A stretch of 5,377 nucleotides of DNA from positions 1-5,377 of the forward strand of contig WLDY01000061.1 in assembly GCA_009704555.1 (NCBI GenBank), written 5' to 3'. This document shows, in pieces, positions 1-5,377 of this stretch. A program made the translations under genes and the position numbers. Numbering within the stretch: the stretch's first letter is position 1; every line of letters begins with the position of its first letter. The notes under the pieces are model-generated. The model had not been told where the DNA came from. It worked only from the letters and a program-made list of their open reading frames with translations, and searched no databases. This stretch comes from Actinomycetota bacterium (lineage in GTDB: Bacteria; Actinomycetota; Actinomycetes; Nanopelagicales; Nanopelagicaceae).

Positions 1-1273
1 CCTTCTCGGCTCCTTACTCGCAGGCGCTGCCGCCTCGATGACACAGCTGATCCTCTTCCGCGCGATCCAAGGGATCGGTGCCGGTGGTCTCTTCGCGCTC
101 TCCTTCATCATCATCGGCGACATCGTCTCGCCACGAGAGCGCGGCAAGTACCAGGGTCTCTTCGGTGCAGTCTGGGGCGTCTCCTCGGTCGCAGGACCTC
201 TCCTCGGTGGCTTCTTCGCCGACCAAGGTGAAATCCTCGGAATCACCGGATGGCGCTGGATCTTCTACATCAATATCCCATTCGGCATCCTCGCCCTCCT
301 CGTCACTTCTTCCGTCCTTCACATCCCACGAGCGAACGTCAAGCATGCGATCGACTATCTCGGTGCGCTCTTCATGGTGATCGGCGTAGCGGCCATCCTC
401 CTTGCGATCTCTGTGACTGGACCGGTCGATGGTTGGCTCCACCCTTACACGCTCTCCTACTTCGCAATCGCGATCCTCTTCACCGCGCTCTTCATCTGGT
501 GGGAGTCGAAGGTCGAAGAGCCATTGCTCCCGCTGCGACTCTTCAAGAACCACACCTTCTCGCTCACTTCAGCGATCGGATTCATCATCGGCGCAGGCAT
601 GTTCGGAGCCATCGTCCTTCTTCCGCTCTATATGCAGGTCAATCTCCAATACACACCAAGTGAGGCTGGGATCCGCCTCATTCCGATGATGCTCGGTATC
701 GTCGCGATGGCGGTGACGAGTGGGCGTTTGATCTCCAAGACCGGTAAGTACAAGAGATTCCCGGTAGCAGGAATGGTGGTCTTGATCATCGCCATGGGGC
801 TCTTCACAACGATCAACAAGGAGATGCCATATTGGCAGTTGGCGATCTATGCGATGTTGATGGGTATGGGAGTCGGATTGTCGATGCAAACCATCGTGAT
901 TGCGCTCCAGAACGATGTCGAGTACCGCGACATGGGAGTGGCGACGAGTTCGAATACCTTCTTTCGAAGCCTCGGCGCATCCTTTGGTACTGCGATCTTC
1001 GGCACCGTGCTGACCAACAGGTTCGTCTCCGAGATCGAGAGTAACCTCCCGGCTGGGAGTGCGCCCGATGCGATCCTCGGTGTCACCGAGAACACCGCAA
1101 TCATCGCGACATTGCCGGCGGAGATCCAACAATTGATCTTCACAAGTTTCGATCGCGCCTTCTCCCTCGTCTTCTGGATCGCGTTACCGTTGATCGTGAT
1201 CGGATTCCTATTGACCACTCGACTTCGTGAACGTCCACTTCGCGAGAGCATTGATCGACAGACAATCGAGTGA
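1..1273 (+). CDS. DHA2-family (EmrB/QacA-type) MFS drug exporter, 5' end outside window
   Basis: Inner-membrane proton-coupled efflux permease of the 14-helix DHA2 branch of the major facilitator superfamily; the substrate cannot be told from sequence. The reading frame is open from base 2, and the residues before the first ATG (base 38) continue a typical helix 3 (LLGSLLAGAAAS then MTQLILFRAIQG). That ATG is therefore internal and the true start lies before the window. Numbering from that Met: motif B-like FRAIQGIGAGG (7-17), the loop GDIVSPRERGKYQG (27-40), the antiporter motif C GVSSVAGPLLGG (47-58), and GWRWIFYINIP (71-81), a hallmark of DHA2 transporters. Ten or more further hydrophobic segments follow. 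423 residues are visible; with family members usually near 480-530, roughly 60-100 N-terminal residues are missing. It ends in TGA and is probably co-transcribed with the second exporter 22 bases downstream. Two rare TTA leucine codons occur at 14-16 and 1184-1186. Confidence 0.93.
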   Translation, partial: LLGSLLAGAAASMTQLILFRAIQGIGAGGLFALSFIIIGDIVSPRERGKYQGLFGAVWGVSSVAGPLLGGFFADQGEILGITGWRWIFYINIPFGILALLVTSSVLHIPRANVKHAIDYLGALFMVIGVAAILLAISVTGPVDGWLHPYTLSYFAIAILFTALFIWWESKVEEPLLPLRLFKNHTFSLTSAIGFIIGAGMFGAIVLLPLYMQVNLQYTPSEAGIRLIPMMLGIVAMAVTSGRLISKTGKYKRFPVAGMVVLIIAMGLFTTINKEMPYWQLAIYAMLMGMGVGLSMQTIVIALQNDVEYRDMGVATSSNTFFRSLGASFGTAIFGTVLTNRFVSEIESNLPAGSAPDAILGVTENTAIIATLPAEIQQLIFTSFDRAFSLVFWIALPLIVIGFLLTTRLRERPLRESIDRQTIE

Positions 1274-1299
1274 TGAAGAGGCCGCAGGCTAAGAAGTGA
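1273..1299 (+). other. 8-codon mini-ORF bridging the two exporter genes
   Basis: An ATG overlaps the stop of the upstream exporter (TGATG, 1271-1275). It opens a frame encoding MKRPQAKK, whose TGA at 1297-1299 overlaps the GTG start of the next exporter (GTGA, 1296-1299). This is seen directly in the sequence. It could pass terminating ribosomes from the first exporter to the second, whose own Shine-Dalgarno is weak. No strong ribosome-binding site precedes this ATG, and such a short frame can arise by chance, so its translation is inference only. Confidence 0.25.
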
Positions 1300-2534
1300 A
1301 GACCCTCAAATCACCTTTCGCAGGGTTTCCCCCTGCTGTCGCCGCGCTCACGACAGTCGGTTTCTTCGTTGCTGTCGGATTCAGTCTCGTCATCCCCGCG
1401 ATCCCTATCTTCGCCTCCTCATTCGGAGCGAGTGCGACGGCGATCGGTCTCGTCGTCAGCGCCTTCGCTGTGGCACGTCTGGTCTCTGGACTCTTCGCTG
1501 GGCGCCTCGTCGAGAGGTTCGGTGAGCGACTCGTCCTCGGTAGTGGACTCGCGATGGTCGCGCTCTTCACCTTTATGACCGCACTCGCGCAGAGCTATAA
1601 CCAACTTCTCATCTTTAGGACAGCAGGCGGTCTCGGCTCTGCGATGTTCTCAGTCGCCGCAGGATCCCTCTTGCTCCGCTCCGTCGACGAGACACACCTT
1701 GGTCGAGCGCAATCGCTCTTCAATGGCGGCTTCTTGATGGGCGCGATCTTCGGTCCCGTATTCGGTGGCGTCTTGATGGGGATCTCGCTCCGAGCGCCAT
1801 TCTTCATCTACACGGTGACCTTGCTCGTCGCAGCGACGATCGCGCTCGTTCGCCTGACGCCGGATCGCCTTGGTCATGAGAGCTCTAAGCCTGTCGTTGA
1901 CGGTACGCCGATGCGTATCCGTGAAGCGATGCGAGTGAGCGACTATCGCATCGCACTCGCGCTCTCATTCTTGGGTAGTTGGGTTCTCTTCGGTCTTCGC
2001 TCCTCCATCGTTCCGCTCTATGTCACTGAAGAGTTGGGGGCTACTGCATCCATCCTCGGCCTCGGATTCACCTTGGCAGGGATCGCAAATGGTTTGCTCC
2101 TACTGCGCGCTGGGAGGATCACCGACTTCAGAGGACGGCGATATGCCTTGCTCGTCGGTTCCTACTTCATACTGCTTGGGTTGATCGTGATGACTTTCGC
2201 TTTCGATCCACTGCTCTACATACTTGCGATGGTACTGATGGGACTGGGTGGTGCCTTCTATGGCAGCGCACCTGCAGCGCTCGTCGGAGATGTCATCAAG
2301 GGGCGCGGTGGACGAGTGATCGCTTTCTTCCAGATGGCGGGTGATGCCGGGATGATGGTCGGTCCGATCGTCCTCGGGCTCATCAAGGATCAAGCCTCAT
2401 TCCAAGCATCTTTCCTTGCGACGCTTGCGCTATTTCTCGTTAGTTTCGTTCTCGTCTACTCACTGCCGAAGCGCATCCCAGGCAACGGGACAACTCCGGC
2501 AGGAGAAGTACGAATCAATCCTCGAGACGATTAG
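1296..2534 (+). CDS. 12-helix MFS exporter (DHA1-like multidrug efflux)
   Basis: Integral-membrane secondary transporter, probably a proton-driven drug or metabolite exporter; substrate unknown. The 412 residues fit the usual size of 12-helix members. Helix 1 is about 14-40. Motif A lies after helix 2 (GLFAGRLVERFGERLVL, 65-81; acidic E73 and basic R74, R78). A motif B arginine is at R108 (IFRTAGGLGSAM), and the antiporter motif C is GAIFGPVFGGVL (149-160). A second copy of motif A starts the C-terminal half (RAGRITDFRGRRYAL, 271-285), with a charged, non-hydrophobic central loop around 188-215. The start is GTG at 1296: an in-frame TAA at 1290-1292 excludes anything further upstream, and a partial Shine-Dalgarno GCAGG (1284-1288) sits 7 bases before it. 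No TTA codons are present. It follows the DHA2 exporter by 22 bases, which suggests one operon. Its stop overlaps that of the convergent gene. Confidence 0.93.
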   Translation: MKTLKSPFAGFPPAVAALTTVGFFVAVGFSLVIPAIPIFASSFGASATAIGLVVSAFAVARLVSGLFAGRLVERFGERLVLGSGLAMVALFTFMTALAQSYNQLLIFRTAGGLGSAMFSVAAGSLLLRSVDETHLGRAQSLFNGGFLMGAIFGPVFGGVLMGISLRAPFFIYTVTLLVAATIALVRLTPDRLGHESSKPVVDGTPMRIREAMRVSDYRIALALSFLGSWVLFGLRSSIVPLYVTEELGATASILGLGFTLAGIANGLLLLRAGRITDFRGRRYALLVGSYFILLGLIVMTFAFDPLLYILAMVLMGLGGAFYGSAPAALVGDVIKGRGGRVIAFFQMAGDAGMMVGPIVLGLIKDQASFQASFLATLALFLVSFVLVYSLPKRIPGNGTTPAGEVRINPRDD

Positions 2535-3310
2535 TCGCGGCGAAGGATTGCGATCAGTCGCAAGACTTCGAGGTAGAGCCAGACGATCGTGACCATCAGA
2601 CCGAAACCTGCACGCCATGACTCGACCTCAGGAGCTCCAGCTGCGACCATCTTCGACGCCTGATCGAAATCGAGGATCAGGAAGAAGGATGCGAGCGCAA
2701 CGCCAAGGCTTGCGATGCCGATACTCAAGATGCCTTGTGAGTAGATGCTGGTGGCATTGAAGACGAAGACTGCGACGATATTGACGAGTCCTAGGACGAG
2801 ATAACCGATCAACGCCGTGACCAAGATGCGAGTAAAGCGTGGCGTCACACGGATCTTGCCACTGCGATACGCATAGAGCGCACCGACGAATGCTGAGAGA
2901 GTTCCGATCACGGCCTGACTGACGATGCCAGGCATCTGGACCTCGTAGATGTGGCTGATCACACCGAGAGCGAGACCTTGGAACGCGGCGTAGAGCATGA
3001 TCAACGCTGGGCGGACCTTCTTGCTGAAGGAGATCACCATCGCGAGGACGAAGCCACCACCGAAGCCGAGGAGGAGCGCTCCCCCTTCGAGATTGGCATA
3101 CCAAGCGAAGGCGCCAGTGACCAAAAGGATTCCGAAGAGCATGCCGGTGCGAGTGACGACATCTTCCATCGTCATCCTGCCGGTACGAACGGATGATGCT
3201 GCTGGAGCTGCGAATTGTTCCTCGAGCGCATCGACCTCGGTACGAGAGTCAAGGTCGCGGACATCCATCGCCGCATAACCTCGCTTGAAGACTGGATTCG
3301 AGCTTCTCAT
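2531..3310 (-). CDS. YccA/Bax-inhibitor-1 family membrane protein (BaxI_1 type)
   Basis: Seven-helix membrane protein of the Bax-inhibitor-1/TMBIM superfamily, actinobacterial branch (Pfam BaxI_1). Characterised relatives such as Bacillus YetJ act as pH-sensitive calcium leak channels; whether this one does is inference. The 259 residues start MRSSNPVF, an opening I recognise from actinobacterial members. A hydrophilic, partly acidic N-tail of about 50 residues follows, then helices near 52-71, 76-95, 103-121, 129-148, 161-184, 193-213 and 233-256. Family signatures are LILDFDQASKMV (211-222) with Asp214 and Asp216, GAPEVESWRAGFGL (225-238) and TIVWLYLEVLRL (241-252). The ATG at 3310 is supported by a purine-rich Shine-Dalgarno. 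The gene lies 42 bases downstream of a tRNA with no evident terminator between them, so it may be read from the same transcript. Its stop overlaps the stop of the opposing exporter. Confidence 0.93.
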   Translation of the reverse strand: MRSSNPVFKRGYAAMDVRDLDSRTEVDALEEQFAAPAASSVRTGRMTMEDVVTRTGMLFGILLVTGAFAWYANLEGGALLLGFGGGFVLAMVISFSKKVRPALIMLYAAFQGLALGVISHIYEVQMPGIVSQAVIGTLSAFVGALYAYRSGKIRVTPRFTRILVTALIGYLVLGLVNIVAVFVFNATSIYSQGILSIGIASLGVALASFFLILDFDQASKMVAAGAPEVESWRAGFGLMVTIVWLYLEVLRLIAILRRD

Positions 3311-3314
3311 TGTT

Positions 3315-3324
3315 CTCCCTCTCT
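3315..3324 (-). promoter_or_regulatory. Shine-Dalgarno of the Bax-inhibitor-1-like gene
   Basis: On the minus strand AGAGAGGGAG precedes the ATG (3310-3308). GAGG is about 7 bases from the start codon and GGGAG 4 bases. This supports the MRSSNP start over the internal Met15, Met46 and Met48. Confidence 0.7.
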
Positions 3325-3352
3325 AGTTCTTGCTCGTTCTCTTACTAGTCCG

Positions 3353-3425
3353 TGCCCCCGGTGGGGGTCGAACCCACACTTGGACGATTTTAAGTCGTCT
3401 GCCTCTGCCATTGGGCTACAGGGGC
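3353..3425 (-). tRNA. tRNA with anticodon UAA (Leu by anticodon), short variable loop
   Basis: 73 bases fold into a full cloverleaf on the minus strand. The acceptor GCCCCTG pairs with CGGGGGC (one G-U pair at 6-67). The D-arm has three pairs (GCC/GGC, plus a C-A mismatch). The anticodon stem GACGA/TCGTC closes the loop CTTAAAA, giving anticodon TAA at 3392-3390, which reads UUA. The variable loop is five bases (CAAGT), the T-stem is GTGGG/CCCAC and the T-loop TTCGACC. The discriminator is A73, as LeuRS expects; CCA is not encoded (next bases CGG). The oddity is the class I architecture, because leucine tRNAs normally carry a long variable arm. The tRNA itself is clear; the amino acid is inferred from the anticodon alone. 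Its 5' end touches the udg stop codon, so it is probably processed from a longer operon transcript or driven by a promoter inside udg. Confidence 0.93.
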
Positions 3426-4151
3426 TTAGCGGGCAAATCTACTCGCCCGTTCAAAGACCTGATCCAACATGGCTTCGGTCAACTTACCAGTGAAGGTGTT
3501 CTGTTGACTGGGATGGTAACTCCCGAGGAGAACTCTGCTATTCCCGTCGTCATCGCGCCACTCGAACTGAGCCCCATGGCTGAATCTGGGATTTCGCTCA
3601 ATCCTGCCCTTGGAATCGATGAATTCATTCACCTCGAATTCACTCCGGATACTCCTGAGTACCGACTCCCAGGCGAAGGCGCCGAGAGCGACGATCACCT
3701 TCAAACTCCCATAAGCGAGCGACAACTCCTCGATGAACCATGAGGAACATGCATCTCTCTCCGTGGTCGATGGTTTGTTTCCAGGAGGAGCGCAATGCAC
3801 TGCACAGGTGATCCTGGTACCAAAGAGTTCCTGACCATCATCACGGCTTGTACTCGTCGCAATCGATGCCAAACCATTGCGGTGAAGTGATCGATAGAGC
3901 CAATCACCTGAACTATCGCCGGTGAAGATGCGACCGGTCCGGTTGGCACCGTGAGCACCTGGAGCAAGTCCCACGATCAAGATCCTTGGTTCTTCGACTC
4001 CGAAACCAGGTACAGGCTTGCCCCAGTAACGCTCATCCTTGTAAGCCTTCCGCTTGACCTCGGCGACTTCTTCACGCCAGGAGACGAGTCGGGGGCACTT
4101 CTCGCACTTGACTAATGCACGATCCAAAGATGCGAGCGATCTGTACTTCAT
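3426..4151 (-). CDS. Family 5 uracil-DNA glycosylase (UdgB-type, 4Fe-4S)
   Basis: Cytoplasmic base-excision-repair enzyme that removes uracil, and in this family also other deaminated bases such as hypoxanthine, from DNA. The 241 residues show the family 5 motif 1 GLAPGAHGANRTGRIFTGD (61-79). Motif 2 is GSYHPSQQNTFTGKLT (210-225) with His213. Preceding it is the family-typical YWGKPVPGFG (42-51). Iron-sulphur ligands are probably Cys16 and Cys19 (CEKC), Cys120 (HCAPPGNKP) and Cys135 (ERDAC); Cys116 is an extra cysteine close by. The pattern resembles mycobacterial UdgB rather than family 1 Ung or family 4. The ATG start overlaps the stop of the phosphatase gene as ATGA (4151-4148), so translational coupling is likely. 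The stop codon TAA is directly followed by the first base of the tRNA. One rare TTA codon is at Leu13 (4115-4113). Confidence 0.94.
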   Translation of the reverse strand: MKYRSLASLDRALVKCEKCPRLVSWREEVAEVKRKAYKDERYWGKPVPGFGVEEPRILIVGLAPGAHGANRTGRIFTGDSSGDWLYRSLHRNGLASIATSTSRDDGQELFGTRITCAVHCAPPGNKPSTTERDACSSWFIEELSLAYGSLKVIVALGAFAWESVLRSIRSEFEVNEFIDSKGRIERNPRFSHGAQFEWRDDDGNSRVLLGSYHPSQQNTFTGKLTEAMLDQVFERASRFAR

Positions 4152-5083
4152 CCCTGATGGCCACGATCGGAATCCGCGAGTGAGAGCGCAATGCCATCGA
4201 GGATATCCGTCTCTGATGCGATGAATGAATCTGCCGATGTCGCAAGCAAGACGCGAGAGAGAACGAGGGAACCTGCAGTGATCACATCGACTCGACCTGG
4301 ATGCATGTATCCAAGGGCGGCGATCGACTCACGGGAGGAGTTTTGGAACATCAACGCGACACGATGCACCTCAGCAGCAGGGATCCGTGCCACGTGGATC
4401 GCATCGCGATCGTAAGTGCTCAATCCAAGGGAGGCAGCTGCAACGGTCGTTGCAGTCCCTGCGACCGCGATCAAGGTCTTGGCATCTCGGATCGGAACAT
4501 CCGCTCCTGCGCGTACGATCGCAGCGTCAATGTCTTCGATCGCCCTTCTCAACGCATCCTTATCGACAGGATTTCCCTGTAGATGTCTCTCATGCATCCT
4601 CACACAACCGATGTCAACGCTCGCAGCGTGCTCTACCTGCGCATTACCGAAGACGAACTCCGTCGAACCGCCACCGATGTCCACGACCAGGAACGGTCCA
4701 TCCTCGGCAGGAAGTCCTGCCGTCGCCCCCAGGAATGTAAGCCTTGCTTCTTCCAGCCCAGGAATCACCTCTGGTTTCACGCCGATCAACTCCATCACTC
4801 CATCGATGAAGAGATCACGATTGCTCGCATCACGCGTCGCACTTGTGGCGCAGAATCGGATCCTCTCCACGCCGCGTCTTCTCATCTCATCGCGATAGCG
4901 AGCGACAGCTGAGAGTGTGCGCTCTATCGCCTCGGGTTTGAAACTCTTCCTCGCATCGACTTCCTCACCGAGTCGGACGATCTCCATCTCGCGGACGATC
5001 TCTCGCATCCCCGCAGGAGTCAGATCAGCGATCAAGAGCCGGATCGAGTTGGTGCCACAGTCGATCGCTGCCACCCTAGCCAC
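4148..5083 (-). CDS. Ppx/GppA-family phosphatase (exopolyphosphatase-like)
   Basis: Member of the ASKHA-fold Ppx/GppA family, which hydrolyses terminal phosphate from polyphosphate or pppGpp; which substrate it prefers cannot be read from sequence. With the GTG at 5083 the protein is 311 residues, matching short actinobacterial members (mycobacterial Rv1026 type) without the C-terminal extension of E. coli Ppx. Motifs: phosphate-1 loop AIDCGTNSIRLL (6-17), CATSATRD (78-85), the region of the catalytic glutamate PGLEEA (108-113), phosphate-2 loop DIGGGSTEF (135-143), GTATTVAA (209-216), HPGRVDVITAG (261-271) and SETDILDG (290-297). An ATG at 5161 is also in frame, but it would overlap DUF501 by 86 bases and add an unconserved tail. 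GTG 5083 gives VARVAAIDCGTNS, a typical family beginning, with a ribosome site upstream; GTG 5095 and GTG 5074 are alternatives. It overlaps DUF501 by 8 bases and udg by 4, which indicates an operon. Confidence 0.93.
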   Translation of the reverse strand: MARVAAIDCGTNSIRLLIADLTPAGMREIVREMEIVRLGEEVDARKSFKPEAIERTLSAVARYRDEMRRRGVERIRFCATSATRDASNRDLFIDGVMELIGVKPEVIPGLEEARLTFLGATAGLPAEDGPFLVVDIGGGSTEFVFGNAQVEHAASVDIGCVRMHERHLQGNPVDKDALRRAIEDIDAAIVRAGADVPIRDAKTLIAVAGTATTVAAASLGLSTYDRDAIHVARIPAAEVHRVALMFQNSSRESIAALGYMHPGRVDVITAGSLVLSRVLLATSADSFIASETDILDGIALSLADSDRGHQG

Positions 5084-5377
5084 GGCAGGATCCACCTTCC
5101 CACCACGGCGGCAAGGCAGCGAGCGCCTCATCTCCCAACGGATTGACGCCGCTTCCGGCACCGAGTGAGTGTGCGATCAAAGAGTGAAGACATTTGACGC
5201 GATCTGGCATACCGCCTGCCGAGATCCCCGCAACCTCCGGTACATCAAGCTCAAGTATCGATGCGCAGGCGTCGCGAGTTGCAAGGAAGTCGTCATGCGC
5301 TGCTCGATAGGCGCCAGCAAGTGTCGCATCGCGCTGCAATCGCTCACTCATCTCGTTCATCATGCCGCTTCCCTCCA
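5076..5377 (-). CDS. DUF501 domain protein, 5' part outside window
   Basis: C-terminal part of a DUF501 (PF04417) protein of unknown function, widespread in actinobacteria between a DivIC/FtsB-like septum gene and Ppx/GppA. The frame stays open to the window edge. The residues before the first ATG (5363) read EGSGMMNEMSERL, which matches the conserved interior of the family, so that ATG is not the start. 99 residues are visible out of roughly 150-180 normal for the family. The best signature is the segment around ISAGGMPDRVKCLHSLIAHS followed by GVNPLGDEALA, with Cys and His residues that are conserved in the family. It ends with TAG at 5078-5076, overlapping the probable GTG start of the phosphatase gene by 8 bases, so the two are likely translated in a coupled way. 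Enolase and DivIC would be expected beyond base 5377; that is inference from known gene order. Confidence 0.9.
   Translation of the reverse strand, partial: EGSGMMNEMSERLQRDATLAGAYRAAHDDFLATRDACASILELDVPEVAGISAGGMPDRVKCLHSLIAHSLGAGSGVNPLGDEALAALPPWWEGGSCRG
5091..5100 (-). promoter_or_regulatory. Probable Shine-Dalgarno for the Ppx/GppA start
   Basis: GGAAGGTGGA on the minus strand lies inside the end of DUF501. GGTGGA ends 7 bases before the GTG at 5083-5081. This spacing favours that GTG over GTG 5095, which lies within the site, and over ATG 5161. Confidence 0.45.

Noticed and set aside
38..40. ATG at 38 as the start of the first exporter
   Set aside because: The frame is open upstream to the window edge, and the upstream residues complete a transmembrane helix typical of DHA2 exporters, so this Met is internal.
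14..553. Long minus-strand ORF (179 codons), very rich in Asp, Glu and Arg
   Set aside because: It mirrors the hydrophobic exporter codons on the plus strand, has no recognisable domain, and lies wholly antisense to a clear gene.
569..1132. Second long antisense ORF (187 codons) under the first exporter
   Set aside because: Low-complexity His/Asp/Arg composition as expected for the complement of membrane-protein codons; no family features.
2628..3104. 158-codon same-strand ORF in another frame of the Bax-inhibitor-like gene
   Set aside because: It lies inside the clearly conserved seven-helix protein, and its translation is Arg/Ser/Pro-rich shadow sequence.
3323..3348. Inverted repeat CTAGT/ACTAG between the tRNA and the membrane-protein gene
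   Set aside because: Only five pairs with a 16-base loop and no T-run, so it is not a credible terminator or operator.
3436..3441. TAGATT on the minus strand as a -10 box for the tRNA
   Set aside because: Its position, about 11 bases before the tRNA, is suitable, but no -35 element lies at 16-18 bases. TTGACC at 3482-3477 is about 35 bases from it. Too weak to annotate.
5084..5161. N-terminal extension of the Ppx/GppA protein from ATG 5161
   Set aside because: It would overlap DUF501 by 86 bases and adds residues with no family similarity before the conserved phosphate-1 loop; GTG 5083 fits better.
5361..5363. ATG at 5363 as the start of the DUF501 gene
   Set aside because: The frame continues to the window edge with residues matching the interior of the family, and the visible part is far shorter than normal.
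1..5377. CRISPR arrays, insertion sequences, phage or defence genes, attachment-site duplications
   Set aside because: No spaced repeats, transposase or integrase motifs, or duplicated tRNA 3' ends were seen; the window reads as ordinary core chromosome.

Overview
The window looks like chromosomal core DNA from a member of the Actinomycetota, most likely class Actinomycetia, with moderate G+C (about mid-50s percent, estimated by eye on a few lines). The lineage call rests on the minus-strand cluster DUF501 - Ppx/GppA phosphatase - family 5 uracil-DNA glycosylase - tRNA - Bax-inhibitor-1-like membrane protein. In actinobacteria DUF501 and Ppx/GppA usually sit just downstream of enolase and a DivIC/FtsB-like septum protein, which would lie beyond base 5377 here. 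A closer taxonomic placement is not possible from the sequence alone.

Layout. Bases 1-2534, plus strand: two consecutive major facilitator superfamily exporters. The first is a 14-helix DHA2 (EmrB/QacA type) transporter whose N-terminus lies outside the window. The second is a complete 412-residue, 12-helix DHA1-like transporter. They are 22 bases apart, and an 8-codon mini-ORF bridges the gap, sharing bases with both neighbours. Bases 2531-5377, minus strand, read from right to left: the 3' part of a DUF501 gene, a Ppx/GppA-family phosphatase, a family 5 (UdgB-type) uracil-DNA glycosylase, a tRNA with anticodon UAA, and a YccA/Bax-inhibitor-1 family membrane protein. The two strands meet tail to tail at 2531-2534, where the stop codons overlap.

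How the genes work together. The exporter pair probably forms one transcript for efflux of unidentified compounds. The minus-strand genes are packed as if co-transcribed: DUF501 and ppx overlap by about 8 bases (with the start chosen here), ppx and udg overlap by 4 (ATGA), the tRNA begins on the first base after the udg stop codon, and the Bax-inhibitor gene follows the tRNA after 42 bases with its own Shine-Dalgarno. The gene products (polyphosphate or ppGpp metabolism, DNA repair of uracil, a membrane calcium/pH-type channel homologue) do not form an obvious pathway, so this is best read as a conserved housekeeping neighbourhood.

I found no CRISPR array, mobile element, phage gene, riboswitch or clear intrinsic terminator, and no stretch over 300 bases lacks a gene. 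I do not see a novel multi-gene system. The most interesting points are the tRNA, which has a UAA (leucine) anticodon but a short 5-base variable loop instead of the long arm normal for tRNA-Leu, and its zero-base junction with the udg stop codon.
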